From the NCBI RefSeq assembly GCF_001939735.1, contig NZ_MJIL01000098.1, positions 178 through 64,177 of the forward strand: 64,000 nucleotides of DNA, given 5' to 3'. Under the pieces are notes generated by a model. It saw only the letters and a list, made by a program, of their open reading frames with translations, did no database searches and was not told the DNA's origin. The position numbers and the translations under genes are program-made. Shown in pieces: positions 26,145 through 34,650 of this stretch. Each line of letters starts with the position of its first letter. Position 1 is the first letter of the stretch. The DNA is from Photobacterium proteolyticum. GTDB lineage: Bacteria; Pseudomonadota; Gammaproteobacteria; Enterobacterales; Vibrionaceae.

Positions 26145-27392
26145 TTGATAAAGTCTTATTGTTTAAAAGCCGCAGCAGTTGCTGCGGCTTTATCATATTC
26201 ATTCGTGACGCATGCTGATGGCTGGCCGAGTTGGGAGCCAGAAACCGCGGCGGTGCCGTTTGTCTTCACCAGTGACTCGATGGGCCTGGCAGTTGGTATG
26301 GCCGGGGTGCTGAAAGGTGCCGGGCAGCCGCAGGCAGCACTGCTGGGGGCCGGGCTGGTAACGGACAAAGAAACCTGGCTTGCCTACCTTGGCGCCAGTA
26401 ACTATATCATTGATACCGACAGCCGTTGGTTATTTGGTGCCGAGCTGTATTCGGCCGAATTCAAGCAGTTTGACTACTATCTTGGCGAGGCGACCCGCAA
26501 TGACTCGGTAGCGGATGATGCCACAGTCGCCGATGCGGCAGAAAGCCAGTATCGTATTTCTGCCCGCTATATATTGCCGCTCGGTGCGGCGGATACTCAG
26601 GGAATAAAAGCGGCACTGAGACCGGAACGTCCGTTGTCTGGTCATACGCCGTGGACGAGCGGTGTGACCTCGTTAGAGTTCAGGCCGTTTTATCAGAGCC
26701 GTGAGTTTTTCGACCTTGCTACTGATGATCCGGCGTTTAGCGAGGCGGAAAGTGTCTGGGGGCTGGAGACCCGGCTGGATTGGGATAACCGCAATAACAG
26801 TCGTAATCCCACCACAGGTAGCCGCAGCCAGTTCGGGGTGACTTATGATCTCGGAAGCTCTGACCATGCCAGCTGGTGGAAATGGGAATTGAGCCAGAGT
26901 TGGTTCTGGGATATCGGTGCGCTGGGAGAGATTTTCGATCAGCAGGTGATGGCCCTGAATGTCTATACCGGGGATACCCCGAGCTGGAACAGCACGGAAA
27001 GTGTCAACGGTGCCGACACGCTGCGCCGTCCACCGGCCTATGCCGGTACCCGCCTTGGTGGCCTGTATCGGCTTAGGAGTTTTCAGAGCGGCCGGTTTGT
27101 CGATCGTGCGGCCCTGAGCTATAGCATGGAATATCGGGTATTGCCCGACTGGCAGCCGCTCAGCGACTGGCCGGTGTTTAACTGGTATGACGTACCTTGG
27201 TGGCAGTGGGTGGCCTTTGTCGATATCGGTCGGGTGGCCGGTGAATATGATTTGAAAACGCTGCACCAGGACATGAAATGGAGCGCCGGTGGGGCAATCC
27301 GTTTTCAGGTCGAGGGGATTGTTGTCCGCACCGAAATGGCCTGGGGTAGCGAGGACAGTCTGTTCCGCGTGATGATTAACCAGCCGTTCTAA
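26145..27392 (+). CDS. BamA/TamA-like outer-membrane barrel protein
   Basis: A signal peptide (AAAVAAALSYSFVTHA) is followed by a barrel with the surface-antigen D15 pattern: RLDWDNRNNSRNPTTGS, LGGLYRLRSFQSGRF (the family's GG..RGF-like strand), and a C-terminal strand ending in Phe (MINQPF). No POTRA domains are present, so it is a barrel-only member of the Omp85 superfamily, 415 residues. The start is TTG at 26145 with a weak site. It lies just after alr; its substrate is unknown. Confidence 0.75.
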   Translation: MIKSYCLKAAAVAAALSYSFVTHADGWPSWEPETAAVPFVFTSDSMGLAVGMAGVLKGAGQPQAALLGAGLVTDKETWLAYLGASNYIIDTDSRWLFGAELYSAEFKQFDYYLGEATRNDSVADDATVADAAESQYRISARYILPLGAADTQGIKAALRPERPLSGHTPWTSGVTSLEFRPFYQSREFFDLATDDPAFSEAESVWGLETRLDWDNRNNSRNPTTGSRSQFGVTYDLGSSDHASWWKWELSQSWFWDIGALGEIFDQQVMALNVYTGDTPSWNSTESVNGADTLRRPPAYAGTRLGGLYRLRSFQSGRFVDRAALSYSMEYRVLPDWQPLSDWPVFNWYDVPWWQWVAFVDIGRVAGEYDLKTLHQDMKWSAGGAIRFQVEGIVVRTEMAWGSEDSLFRVMINQPF

Positions 27393-27402
27393 ACGATGTT
27401 GG

Positions 27403-27433
27403 GTATCGGGTTTCGGTATTTCCTACCCGATAC
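27403..27433 (+). terminator. possible terminator
   Basis: GTATCGGGT pairs with ACCCGATAC around a 13-nt loop, between convergent genes. The T-rich stretch behind it is interrupted, so termination is only likely. Confidence 0.4.
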
Positions 27434-27485
27434 TCGTCTTTCGCCCTGCAGATGATTTTCTGTCAGGGATATCCGCCTACCTGCG

Positions 27486-27905
27486 TTATTCTCCCTGTAT
27501 TGTTACCACGATCCGTCGACTTCCTCCGTGGTCGCGATGTTCGCCCAGGTATATGCCCTGCCAGGTCCCGAGCGCCAGGCGTCCCTGTGATATGGGTAGG
27601 ATGATACTACTGCCCAGGGTGGATGCCTTGATATGGGCCGGCATATCGTCGTCCCCCTCATAGGTATGCTGGTAGTAGGGGGCGCGTTCTGGAGCCGATT
27701 GATTGAAGTGGGATTCCATATCGCTACGCACGGTCGGGTCGGCATTCTCATTGATGGTCAGGCTGGCGGAGGTATGTTGGATAAAGCAGTGTATCAGGCC
27801 GATACTGTACTGATGGAGTTCCGGGATTTGTTGTTCAATTTCATCGGTTATGAGATGAAAGCCTCGGCACCTCGGCTTGAGCTGAATTGTTTTCTGGAAC
27901 CACAT
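27486..27905 (-). CDS. yjbQ: UPF0047 family protein YjbQ
   Basis: Small conserved protein of the YjbQ family, reported in E. coli to have thiamine-phosphate-synthase side activity; the true role is unsettled. The family signature IHCFIQHTSASLTINENAD with its conserved histidines, and WQGIYLGEHRDHGGSR near the C terminus, are present. It has 139 residues. It converges with the barrel gene and is divergent from pgi. Confidence 0.9.
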   Translation of the reverse strand: MWFQKTIQLKPRCRGFHLITDEIEQQIPELHQYSIGLIHCFIQHTSASLTINENADPTVRSDMESHFNQSAPERAPYYQHTYEGDDDMPAHIKASTLGSSIILPISQGRLALGTWQGIYLGEHRDHGGSRRIVVTIQGE

Positions 27906-28187
27906 AGCGTATACCTTTTTATTTCCGTATTGCTGTCATATTAGATGATTACTGTACTCATCAGGGAATTTTCCGTCTATTATTTACTCTCTGTTTTCGT
28001 GACCTGACTCAATGAAGGTAGAGGTGGCTTCGAGTCATAATCTGACATAAGTCGTAAAATTACAAAAAAATAGCCTACTCTGCTGGTTGCGCTAAAATTG
28101 ACAACATTCAGAAATATCGGGGATCCATGGTCTGGATGATACTGACTGGATCAATGGATTAAGAATTACAATATCAGGAACTTCACC

Positions 28188-29840
28188 ATGTTGAAAAACA
28201 TCAATCCAACGCACACTCAGGCGTGGAAAGCGCTGACAGCCCATTTCGAAGATGCACAGGATCTTCAGCTGAGCGAATTGTTTGCACAGGACAGCGAGCG
28301 TTTTGCCAAGTTTTCGGCAAACTTTGGCTCAGATATTCTGCTTGATTACTCCAAGAACCTTATCACTGAAGACACCATGAGCAAGCTGTTTGCTCTGGCT
28401 GAACAGACTGAACTGAAAGCAGCCATTGCTGATCTGTTCAGCGGCGAGAAAATCAACCAGACTGAAGGCCGTGCGGTACTGCACTCTGCACTGCGTAACC
28501 GCAGCAATACGCCAGTGATGGTTGACGGTGAAGATGTGATGCCGAAAGTGAATGCCGTGCTGGAGAAGATGAAAGGCTTCACTGCGCGCATTGTTGACGG
28601 TGACTGGAAAGGCTACACCGGCAAAGAGATTACGGATGTTGTCAATATCGGTATCGGTGGCTCCGATCTGGGTCCATACATGGTCACGGAAGCATTGGCA
28701 CCATACAAAACGCGCCTGAACATGCACTTTGTGTCGAACGTTGACGGTACGCACATTGCCGAGACACTGAAAGCGCTTAACCCGGAAACTACCCTGTTCC
28801 TGATTGCATCTAAGACGTTTACTACTCAGGAAACCATGACCAATGCACACTCTGCGCGTGACTGGTTCCTGGCAACCGCTCAGGATCAGGCTCACGTTGC
28901 CAAGCACTTTGCTGCGCTGTCTACCAACGCGGGTGCGGTGTCTGAGTTCGGTATTGATACTGACAATATGTTCGAGTTCTGGGACTGGGTTGGCGGTCGT
29001 TACTCACTGTGTTCTGCGATTGGTCTGTCAATTAGCCTGGCTATCGGCTTCGATAACTTTGTTGAGCTGCTGGACGGTGCCCATGCAATGGACAAGCACT
29101 TCGCAGAAGCGCCACTGGAAGAGAACCTGCCGGTAATTCTGGCGTTGATCGGAATTTGGTACAACAACTTCCACGGTGCCGAGTCTGAAGCTATTCTGCC
29201 GTACGATCAGTACCTGCACCGCTTTGCGGCTTACTTCCAGCAGGGCAACATGGAATCTAACGGTAAGTGCGTTGATCGTGGTGGTAACCCGATTGACTAC
29301 CAGACGGGTCCAATTATCTGGGGTGAACCAGGCACCAATGGCCAGCATGCGTTCTACCAGCTGATCCACCAGGGTACCAAGCTTATCCCATGCGACTTTA
29401 TTGCGCCTGCACTTAGCCACAACCCATTGAGCGATCACCATCCTAAACTGATGGCAAACTTCTTCGCTCAGACAGAAGCACTGGCGTTTGGTAAGACCAA
29501 AGAGCAGGTTGAAGCTGAGTTTGTGGCTGCCGGTAAATCTCTGGAAGAGGTAGAAGAGCTGGTGCCGTTCAAGGTGTTTGAAGGTAACCGTCCGACTAAC
29601 TCTATCCTGGTTAAGCAGGTAACGCCTTCGGTGCTGGGCTCGCTGATTGCGCTGTACGAGCAGAAGATCTTCACTCAGGGTGTTATTTGGAACATCTTTA
29701 GTTTCGATCAGTGGGGTGTAGAGTTGGGCAAACAGCTAGCAAACAACATCCTGCCAGAGCTGAACAATGCCGAAGAGATTGCTAGTCACGATAGCTCTAC
29801 CAATGGCTTGATCAATGCGTTTAAGCAGTGGCGTAGCTAA
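28188..29840 (+). CDS. pgi: glucose-6-phosphate isomerase
   Basis: Interconverts glucose-6-phosphate and fructose-6-phosphate in glycolysis and gluconeogenesis. Phosphate-binding SKTFTTQETMTNA (about 207-219), the DWVGGRYSLCSAIG signature and GVELGKQLA, with the catalytic lysine near residue 515, are intact. It has 550 residues. It is a single gene with its own terminator. Confidence 0.98.
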   Translation: MLKNINPTHTQAWKALTAHFEDAQDLQLSELFAQDSERFAKFSANFGSDILLDYSKNLITEDTMSKLFALAEQTELKAAIADLFSGEKINQTEGRAVLHSALRNRSNTPVMVDGEDVMPKVNAVLEKMKGFTARIVDGDWKGYTGKEITDVVNIGIGGSDLGPYMVTEALAPYKTRLNMHFVSNVDGTHIAETLKALNPETTLFLIASKTFTTQETMTNAHSARDWFLATAQDQAHVAKHFAALSTNAGAVSEFGIDTDNMFEFWDWVGGRYSLCSAIGLSISLAIGFDNFVELLDGAHAMDKHFAEAPLEENLPVILALIGIWYNNFHGAESEAILPYDQYLHRFAAYFQQGNMESNGKCVDRGGNPIDYQTGPIIWGEPGTNGQHAFYQLIHQGTKLIPCDFIAPALSHNPLSDHHPKLMANFFAQTEALAFGKTKEQVEAEFVAAGKSLEEVEELVPFKVFEGNRPTNSILVKQVTPSVLGSLIALYEQKIFTQGVIWNIFSFDQWGVELGKQLANNILPELNNAEEIASHDSSTNGLINAFKQWRS

Positions 29841-29860
29841 GCTGTCGCTTTAATATCGAT

Positions 29861-29888
29861 AAAAAACGCCGCTTAGCGGCGTTTTTTT
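29861..29888. terminator. bidirectional terminator between pgi and the cold-shock gene
   Basis: AAAAAACGCCGC/GCGGCGTTTTTT, 12-bp stem with a TTA loop and T/A tracts on both sides. Confidence 0.9.
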
Positions 29889-29917
29889 CATTCTGAGGTT
29901 AAAAACACTCAGCAGCA

Positions 29918-30127
29918 TTAAGAAAGCGCGACAACTTCGCTTGCTTGTGGACCTTTCTGACCATCTGTTACGATAAATTCAACACTTTGGCCTTCTTGAA
30001 GTGTGCGGCGGCCCTGAGCCTGGATAGCACTAAAGTGAACGAATACATCTTTGCCATCAGCACCAGAAATGAAGCCAAAGCCTTTTTCATCGTTAAACCA
30101 TTTTACGGTTCCAGTCAGTTTGTTCAT
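29918..30127 (-). CDS. CspA-family cold-shock protein
   Basis: Single cold-shock domain of 69 residues with RNP1 KGFGFIS and RNP2 VFVHFSAI, so a nucleic-acid-binding RNA chaperone of the CspA/CspE/CspD group. The 270 nt upstream hold no gene and are long enough for the structured 5' leader typical of cold-induced members. Whether it is cold-induced cannot be told from the sequence. Confidence 0.94.
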   Translation of the reverse strand: MNKLTGTVKWFNDEKGFGFISGADGKDVFVHFSAIQAQGRRTLQEGQSVEFIVTDGQKGPQASEVVALS

Positions 30128-30396
30128 GTTACGATCTTTCCTTTGAATGAGGGTAGTTCCTTGCTTGACCGATAGTAGCCAGCAAAATTACGAGCTGAAG
30201 GCTGACACTATAAGTGTGTAGATGCTTATTCAGCATATCCAGTCTAGACCGAATACGTGGAAGGTGGTAGTTTTTTATCTGGGATTTGTGGCAACTTCAC
30301 AGAAATTTCAAAGTGATAGTTATCATTATTTCAGGCAGGAAGAATCGCCAGCCAGAGAGCTCTGACTGGGGCGATTAACAGGTATGGCAGTGCTGA

Positions 30397-30861
30397 CTAG
30401 CCGTCAAAGCAGATTTCAATAAATGCCTTACCGTACTCAGAGTCAAACGGCATAATGATGATAGCGCCGTCACACTTGTGAGTGATGGTATGGCCGCGGC
30501 CAGATACTACGGCAGGTGTGGCCATTTCAAAATCATAGCCTCTGTCTGCCAGAATACGCTTCGCGCCCCCGGTCACCATGTTGGTTATTTCACCAACCAT
30601 ATCAGTGACTTCTTCATTGATACCGTTCGGGCGCTCGCCCAACATACGTTGCATGATTTCAAGAGCCAGAGGCTCGTCAAAGGTGATTGACATCGAGCCT
30701 TTGGTTTTAGGCCCAATCATGCCGATCAGGCCTGATACATCACCGCGAGCAACTTCGTCTTTCTTTACTCGAGGCTTTTGCGGTGCTAGCTCCATCGACG
30801 CCATGGTCTTCAAAACATTCAGAAGTGAAGCTAGAAAAGGGTTTACAAATTCTGCGCGCAT
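30397..30861 (-). CDS. cheX: CheX-like CheY-P phosphatase
   Basis: A CheC/CheX-type phosphatase that dephosphorylates CheY-P or other response regulators. The catalytic E-x2-N motif appears as EITNM at about residues 90-94, within the predicted long helix. It has 154 residues, typical of CheX dimers. It is isolated from any chemotaxis operon in this window. The 34-nt gap to zur, on the same strand, makes co-transcription likely. Confidence 0.85.
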   Translation of the reverse strand: MRAEFVNPFLASLLNVLKTMASMELAPQKPRVKKDEVARGDVSGLIGMIGPKTKGSMSITFDEPLALEIMQRMLGERPNGINEEVTDMVGEITNMVTGGAKRILADRGYDFEMATPAVVSGRGHTITHKCDGAIIIMPFDSEYGKAFIEICFDG

Positions 30862-30895
30862 AATCTGATAATGACTGTATTAGTAAAAGTAAGAG

Positions 30896-31345
30896 TTACT
30901 GCTTGCTGTTCTGACATTCATGACAAATGCCGTGGCTTTCCACTACATGATTCGATATCTGGAAGCCGTGCTTTTCTGCTTTCTGGCGCAGTAGTTTAGC
31001 CAGTTCATCATCATGGCATTCTTCGACAGTACCACACTCATCACATATTAGCAGCTGAGAGCAGTGGTCAGCATGTCCGAGCACACAACAGGCTATATAG
31101 CTATTGGTGGATTCGACCTTATGTACAAAGCCCTGAGCCAATAAAAAATCAAGAGCCCGGTATACCGTCGGCGGCTTTGCTTGTGGTTCGGTTTCCCTGA
31201 GAAGATCCAGCAGCTCATAGGCACTAATTGAACTATGATGCTCCACGATAATCTCGAGAACTTTCAGCCTTTGAGGTGTTAGCCTTACTCCTCGTTGCTC
31301 GCAAATCTGTTGTGCCTTTGTCAGCAGTTGCGTTTGATTTGCCAT
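30896..31345 (-). CDS. zur: zinc uptake regulator Zur
   Basis: Fur-family zinc-responsive repressor. The winged-helix domain (about 1-85, RLTPQRLKVLEII and PPTVYRALDFL) is followed by a dimer domain whose ICDECG and GICHEC pairs bind structural zinc. It has 149 residues. Neighbouring zur and dusA are also close in Vibrio. Confidence 0.93.
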   Translation of the reverse strand: MANQTQLLTKAQQICEQRGVRLTPQRLKVLEIIVEHHSSISAYELLDLLRETEPQAKPPTVYRALDFLLAQGFVHKVESTNSYIACCVLGHADHCSQLLICDECGTVEECHDDELAKLLRQKAEKHGFQISNHVVESHGICHECQNSKQ

Positions 31346-31941
31346 ATAACCTCAAAAAACAGCGATAAGTCCAGTAGTTTATCATAGCATTTGGAAAACG
31401 TACCTTACTTCGCTTAATTCCGGCGAAATAGGTCAGAAAATTCGTGTGCCTGATCACGTCAGCTTATCCAGCAATTGTGGTGAAGAATAAATAATGCCTG
31501 GGGGAGGAAGCAACAGTCTTCATCTCAGGAACCCTTCGACTCTTCACCTGTTGCGTCCTGCTTTACCTTGGAAGTACACCGAAAAGCTGTACGCTCAATA
31601 TTCTCAAAAAAACGAATTCATTTAAGTTATTGATTTGTATCCTGTGTACAGCTTGTGCAGCTTTTTTGGCATTATAACTCAAGAGCTCATAAAGCTGTAC
31701 GGAAGAAGAATGAAAACAAAGATATGCTTTTTAACTCAATAATTTATCTGACTTACAAAAAAGAACATCATGTTATTTTTAGTTGATGTTTTTGGCCTAT
31801 AGTAGGCAGAATACTAGAATGTGGAGTGATGGCTTCCGGCCTGTAAGCGAGGGCTCAAGTGTTGGTAGAATGGTTATTACTTTAAGCATATTTGGTGTGA
31901 AACCCTTTACGGGGAACGACTGGCAAATGGAAGAGAGCTAA
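31346..31941. other. AT-rich intergenic region with AGCTGTAC motifs
   Basis: No gene is seen over about 600 nt. The motif AAAAGCTGTAC or its complement occurs at 31582-31592, 31645-31654 (followed by a near repeat to 31667) and 31691-31700. More copies lie beyond the next gene. The last 100 nt should hold the promoter of the CYTH gene. Confidence 0.5.
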
Positions 31942-32481
31942 ATGGCAGAGCACTTTATTGGCAAGTATGAAGTGGAATACAAATTCCGAATCCAAGGGCA
32001 TGAGACGATCCTACAGCGCTTGCGCTCCCTCGGTGCCACCGAATTTGTCGTGCATAATCAAGAGACAGATACCTACTTCGATAGAGCGGATAGTCCTCTG
32101 ATGGACCGGGATATCAGTATGAGTGTACGTAGCATGGAGCCTTCCGGCATTAAATTGTGGATCGTGAAAGGGCCGGGAAATGATCGTTGTGAGGCGGTCA
32201 AGGTAGAGTCGGTTGATAAAACACATAGCATGTTGAAAACCTTGGGCTATCAGGCTGCATTTTGCATTGCAAAGACCCGGAGTATTTATTTCCTCGGGCA
32301 ATTTCACATTACCCTGGATAGGGTGAGTGAGTTAGGAGACTTTGCTGAGATTGCCGTCATGACGGATGACAAACACCGGCTTGACGAGTTAAAAGCGGGC
32401 TGTCTCGAGCTGGGAGATAAGCTGGGGTTGGAAAGTTCTGACATTGAGTCTCGATCTTACCGTCAGTTACTGGGCTATTAG
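31942..32481 (+). CDS. CYTH-domain protein (class IV adenylate cyclase-like)
   Basis: A CYTH triphosphate-tunnel protein. The signature E-x-E-x-K appears as EVEYKFRI near the N terminus, and basic and acidic strands (KLWIVKGPG, ITLDRVSELGDFAEI) match the CyaB/class IV adenylate cyclase branch. It has 179 residues. The substrate may be ATP (cyclic AMP formation) or a thiamine or inorganic triphosphate; the sequence does not decide. It stands alone, flanked on both sides by AGCTGTAC-motif DNA. Confidence 0.8.
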   Translation: MAEHFIGKYEVEYKFRIQGHETILQRLRSLGATEFVVHNQETDTYFDRADSPLMDRDISMSVRSMEPSGIKLWIVKGPGNDRCEAVKVESVDKTHSMLKTLGYQAAFCIAKTRSIYFLGQFHITLDRVSELGDFAEIAVMTDDKHRLDELKAGCLELGDKLGLESSDIESRSYRQLLGY

Positions 32482-32919
32482 TCGCCGGTTAGCCAGCGAC
32501 TAGGTGGAATTAGGGCTGTACAGCTTCTTGTATGAAAAGCAGCAAAAAGGGAATCGAATTTTTCTGGTTGGCTAATAATGATCTGTAACCTGCTGATAGC
32601 TAGGCGTATAATCAACTTGTACAGCTTTTTTAGGTTTATTGGTATCCAAAAGCTATAATTGCTGTACATCGTGGTTGGTGGTTTGATTTATCTATTTATT
32701 ATCAATTGCTTAATCTTGGTTTTGTTTTGCCTGCCATGTTCTTTTTACTATGTATTTTCGAGACGGCTAGACTTTCTATACAGCAGAGCTAAGGAGGAAT
32801 TATTACTTTCTCTCATAGCCGGCCCTGTTGGGCAAACGACCGATATGGGGTAGAATCCGCTCTCTTTAAAGTAAACTGCCGTTCAAAGACGGGTACACGG
32901 GTCAAAATGAGGCTTTTCG
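32482..32919. other. intergenic region up to the old dusA start
   Basis: It holds further AGCTGTAC-type copies at 32515-32526 (GCTGTACAGC, a perfect 10-bp palindrome), 32619-32631 and 32661-32668, and a small AGTCGC/GCGACT hairpin just after the CYTH stop. A hydrophobic 64-codon frame (32659-32853) has no support. The GGTAGAAT region near 32850 looks like the original dusA promoter. Confidence 0.45.
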
Positions 32920-33063
32920 ATGCTAGATAATGCTGTTGCCAACTGCGACGATTTACAAACTGAATCCACCCGGAGTGCTGATTATCCATCAGGCCGTTTT
33001 TCCGTTGCCCCGATGCTCGATTGGACTGACTTTGCCGCTATTCGTGGCCTGAGCGATACTTAG
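32920..33063 (+). pseudogene. stranded 5' end of dusA
   Basis: An ATG frame of 47 codons that reads like a DusA N terminus up to SVAPMLDWTD and then leaves the family and stops at TAG. It is the host gene's original start, cut off by integration of the prophage at the 17-bp core inside the PMLDWT codons. Its promoter region is still in place, so a short peptide could be made. Confidence 0.88.
33010..33026 (+). repeat. attL core (17 bp)
   Basis: CCGATGCTCGATTGGAC is identical to the copy at 46843-46859. Homology to dusA continues imperfectly after the core (TGCCGCTATT at 33033-33042 equals 46870-46879), so the phage attachment site mimics dusA on both sides. Confidence 0.92.
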
Positions 33064-33105
33064 GGGGACTATAGGGGGACTATAGAGGGACTATAGGGGG
33101 ACTCT
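33062..33105 (+). repeat. four tandem 11-bp repeats near attL
   Basis: The unit AGGGGGACTAT occurs four times head to tail, the third with one change (AGAGGGACTAT) and the fourth ending in ACTCT. A related pair lies beside attR. Tandem sites next to an attachment core suggest arm-type binding sites for the integrase or a directionality factor. Confidence 0.75.
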
Positions 33106-33122
33106 TAGCCTAGCTTTTGAGT

Positions 33123-33434
33123 TCATTCGTAAGGGTTATAACGAACTATGTGCTTTAAATATTCTAAAGCATACTGCATTTCTCGTGAGACATTTGATGG
33201 AAGCATTGGTATTTCTGGGCTCATTTGATCAGAAGTTAATTCACCAATAAGTTCCACTCCTACTTTATTATTTACGGCTGAGCTTTTTACAAAATTAAGG
33301 TTGGAATTTTGGTGTAGTACATATCCTTTGTTACAGTCCGTAACTTTTATGTTTTCAAAGTGCCCTTGAGCCCCTTCTCCGACAGATAAACCTGTGCCGC
33401 AATTGGAAATTACAAAGTTACGATAAATGTTCAT
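33123..33434 (-). CDS. small beta-helix-like cargo protein A
   Basis: A 103-residue protein of unknown function. The N-terminal two thirds hold short repeats (SNCGTGLSV, TDCNKGYVL, VNNKVGVEL) that look like rungs of a right-handed beta-helix. The C-terminal third has LPSN followed by a helix ending ALEYLKHI. The same order, with LPDN and LLKEH, is seen in the divergently transcribed neighbour, so the two are probably paralogs. It is separated from it by 68 nt, which must hold both promoters. It sits outside the phage core genes, next to attL, where cargo is expected. Confidence 0.65.
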   Translation of the reverse strand: MNIYRNFVISNCGTGLSVGEGAQGHFENIKVTDCNKGYVLHQNSNLNFVKSSAVNNKVGVELIGELTSDQMSPEIPMLPSNVSREMQYALEYLKHIVRYNPYE

Positions 33435-33502
33435 CTTTTCCCCTTGTAAAAAACTATCAAAGAAATCAGTATATAGTATAGACCTTTAAGGGGGAGAATA
33501 TA

Positions 33503-33841
33503 ATGGCTATTAAGTTTGATGACTGTGATTTTTCGAAGAATGAAACTGGGGTTAAAGCTCCAAGTTCAGCTGATGTCTCATTTCAAAAAACACGATTTAC
33601 AGAGAACACAACAGCAGTAGATATTTACATCACTAAAGAGGACATTATTGCTTTAGGTCTTCCTGATAATACAGACCCTGAACTAGTAAAAGAAGCCGTC
33701 AGTCTTCTGAAAGAGCACGAAGAAGCTCCCCATGAAGTTAAAAGTTATCTGCTGAATACGACAAAGCTTTTTAAATGGCTTGGAAATATTTCATCTCTAA
33801 CTACAATTGGAACGGCTTTGATTGATTTTGCAAAATCGTAG
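33503..33841 (+). CDS. small beta-helix-like cargo protein B
   Basis: A 112-residue protein of unknown function, divergent from protein A. It starts with beta-helix-like rungs (FDDCDFSKNETGVKA, FQKTRFTENTTAVDI), then an acidic helix with LPDNTDPELVKEAVSLLKEH, matching the C-terminal part of A, and adds a tail of about 40 residues with an amphipathic or membrane-active look (LGNISSLTTIGTALIDF). A GGGGGAGA site precedes the ATG. A pair in which one member has an extra, possibly membrane-active tail could be an effector with its partner, but nothing here proves a function. Confidence 0.65.
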   Translation: MAIKFDDCDFSKNETGVKAPSSADVSFQKTRFTENTTAVDIYITKEDIIALGLPDNTDPELVKEAVSLLKEHEEAPHEVKSYLLNTTKLFKWLGNISSLTTIGTALIDFAKS

Positions 33842-33853
33842 AATTTAAAAAGG

Positions 33854-33888
33854 AACAGGCTAGGGAGAAATTTCCTAGCCTGTTTTTA
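33854..33888. terminator. terminator between cargo gene B and the repressor
   Basis: AACAGGCTAGG pairs with CCTAGCCTGTT, followed by T5 on the plus strand and A/T-rich DNA on the other, between convergent genes. Confidence 0.75.
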
Positions 33889-33907
33889 AATGTTAGTGCT
33901 TTATTTA

Positions 33908-34519
33908 TTACATTCTCTGCCCAGTCCAAACCACCTTTCCTATTACCTCAAAGTCCTCTGCTTGAACTTCTTCTTTGCTTAACTCCCATGGTTCATAGGT
34001 TTCGTTGTCACTGACTACCTTCAAGCCTGCTTTTGAATACTGAAGGCGCTTTACCATCAATCGGCTGTCGAAGCGAAATACATAAACGCCATCATCGGCA
34101 AATTCATTCACCCTATGAACCATCATTACGCCACCATGCTTCAAGGTTGGGTGCATGCTGTCCCCTTTAATCGGCATTAACAAAATATTATTAGGGTTAA
34201 CGCCGACTTCGTTGCGTAGGTAGCTTTCACTAAACACCATCGATGAAGATAGTTCTTCTCTCTCTACAAGGGCGCCATGTCCAGCACTTACTTCAACCTC
34301 GAAAAAGGGCAATTCAACGTAACCGTGGGGGGCGGTCATACTGCCTTTTTGTGATATATCTCTCGCTTTTATAAAAATATCATCTGGTATGTGATTACGG
34401 TGTTTCCAGTTGGAAATGGTTTTAGGGGATTTACCTAGAACCCTTGCTAAATCTACGTTCTTAGATGTATTTGTTAGCTTCTTTAATTCCTTTAGTTGTT
34501 CCTCAAAACTTCCCTTCAT
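33908..34519 (-). CDS. CI-type cleavable prophage repressor
   Basis: Keeps the prophage silent. An N-terminal phage-CI helix-turn-helix (about residues 18-42) is joined to a LexA-like S24 peptidase domain. The self-cleavage site is A79-G80 and the catalytic dyad is S121 (KGDSMHP) and K158 (MVKRL), all intact, so RecA-stimulated cleavage on DNA damage is expected. The ATG at 34519, with GGAG before it, gives 203 residues; the frame extends 16 codons further without support. It is divergent from the PrtN-like gene. Confidence 0.92.
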   Translation of the reverse strand: MKGSFEEQLKELKKLTNTSKNVDLARVLGKSPKTISNWKHRNHIPDDIFIKARDISQKGSMTAPHGYVELPFFEVEVSAGHGALVEREELSSSMVFSESYLRNEVGVNPNNILLMPIKGDSMHPTLKHGGVMMVHRVNEFADDGVYVFRFDSRLMVKRLQYSKAGLKVVSDNETYEPWELSKEEVQAEDFEVIGKVVWTGQRM

Positions 34520-34627
34520 GATATCTCCGTGTACTTTTGGGGTTGAAAGTAATCTTTTATTCCTCAATAATTCCCTTCAATGAAATTCGGGAAGTTTAGA
34601 GGTTATTTGAGTTGCTTTGAACTTCCC
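34507..34627. promoter_or_regulatory. candidate repressor operators
   Basis: The 8-mer AACTTCCC occurs at 34507-34514 and 34620-34627 and, inverted as GGGAAGTT, at 34589-34596. A related TTCCCTT lies at 34571-34577. The copies span the divergent promoters of the repressor and PrtN-like genes, as expected for CI operators. Confidence 0.55.
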
Positions 34628-34650
34628 TAAGTGTACTACACGGAGGATGA

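Noticed and set aside
31582..32668. Integron attC sites or a transposon end
   Set aside because: No integrase of integron type, no long imperfect palindromes with attC core sites, no transposase and no target duplication seen.
32659..32853. Hydrophobic 64-codon frame after the CYTH gene
   Set aside because: It lies in AT-rich repeat DNA where hydrophobic frames arise by chance; no good ribosome site for its start.
33062..33105. CRISPR array
   Set aside because: The units are 11 bp, directly tandem, with no spacers and no cas genes.
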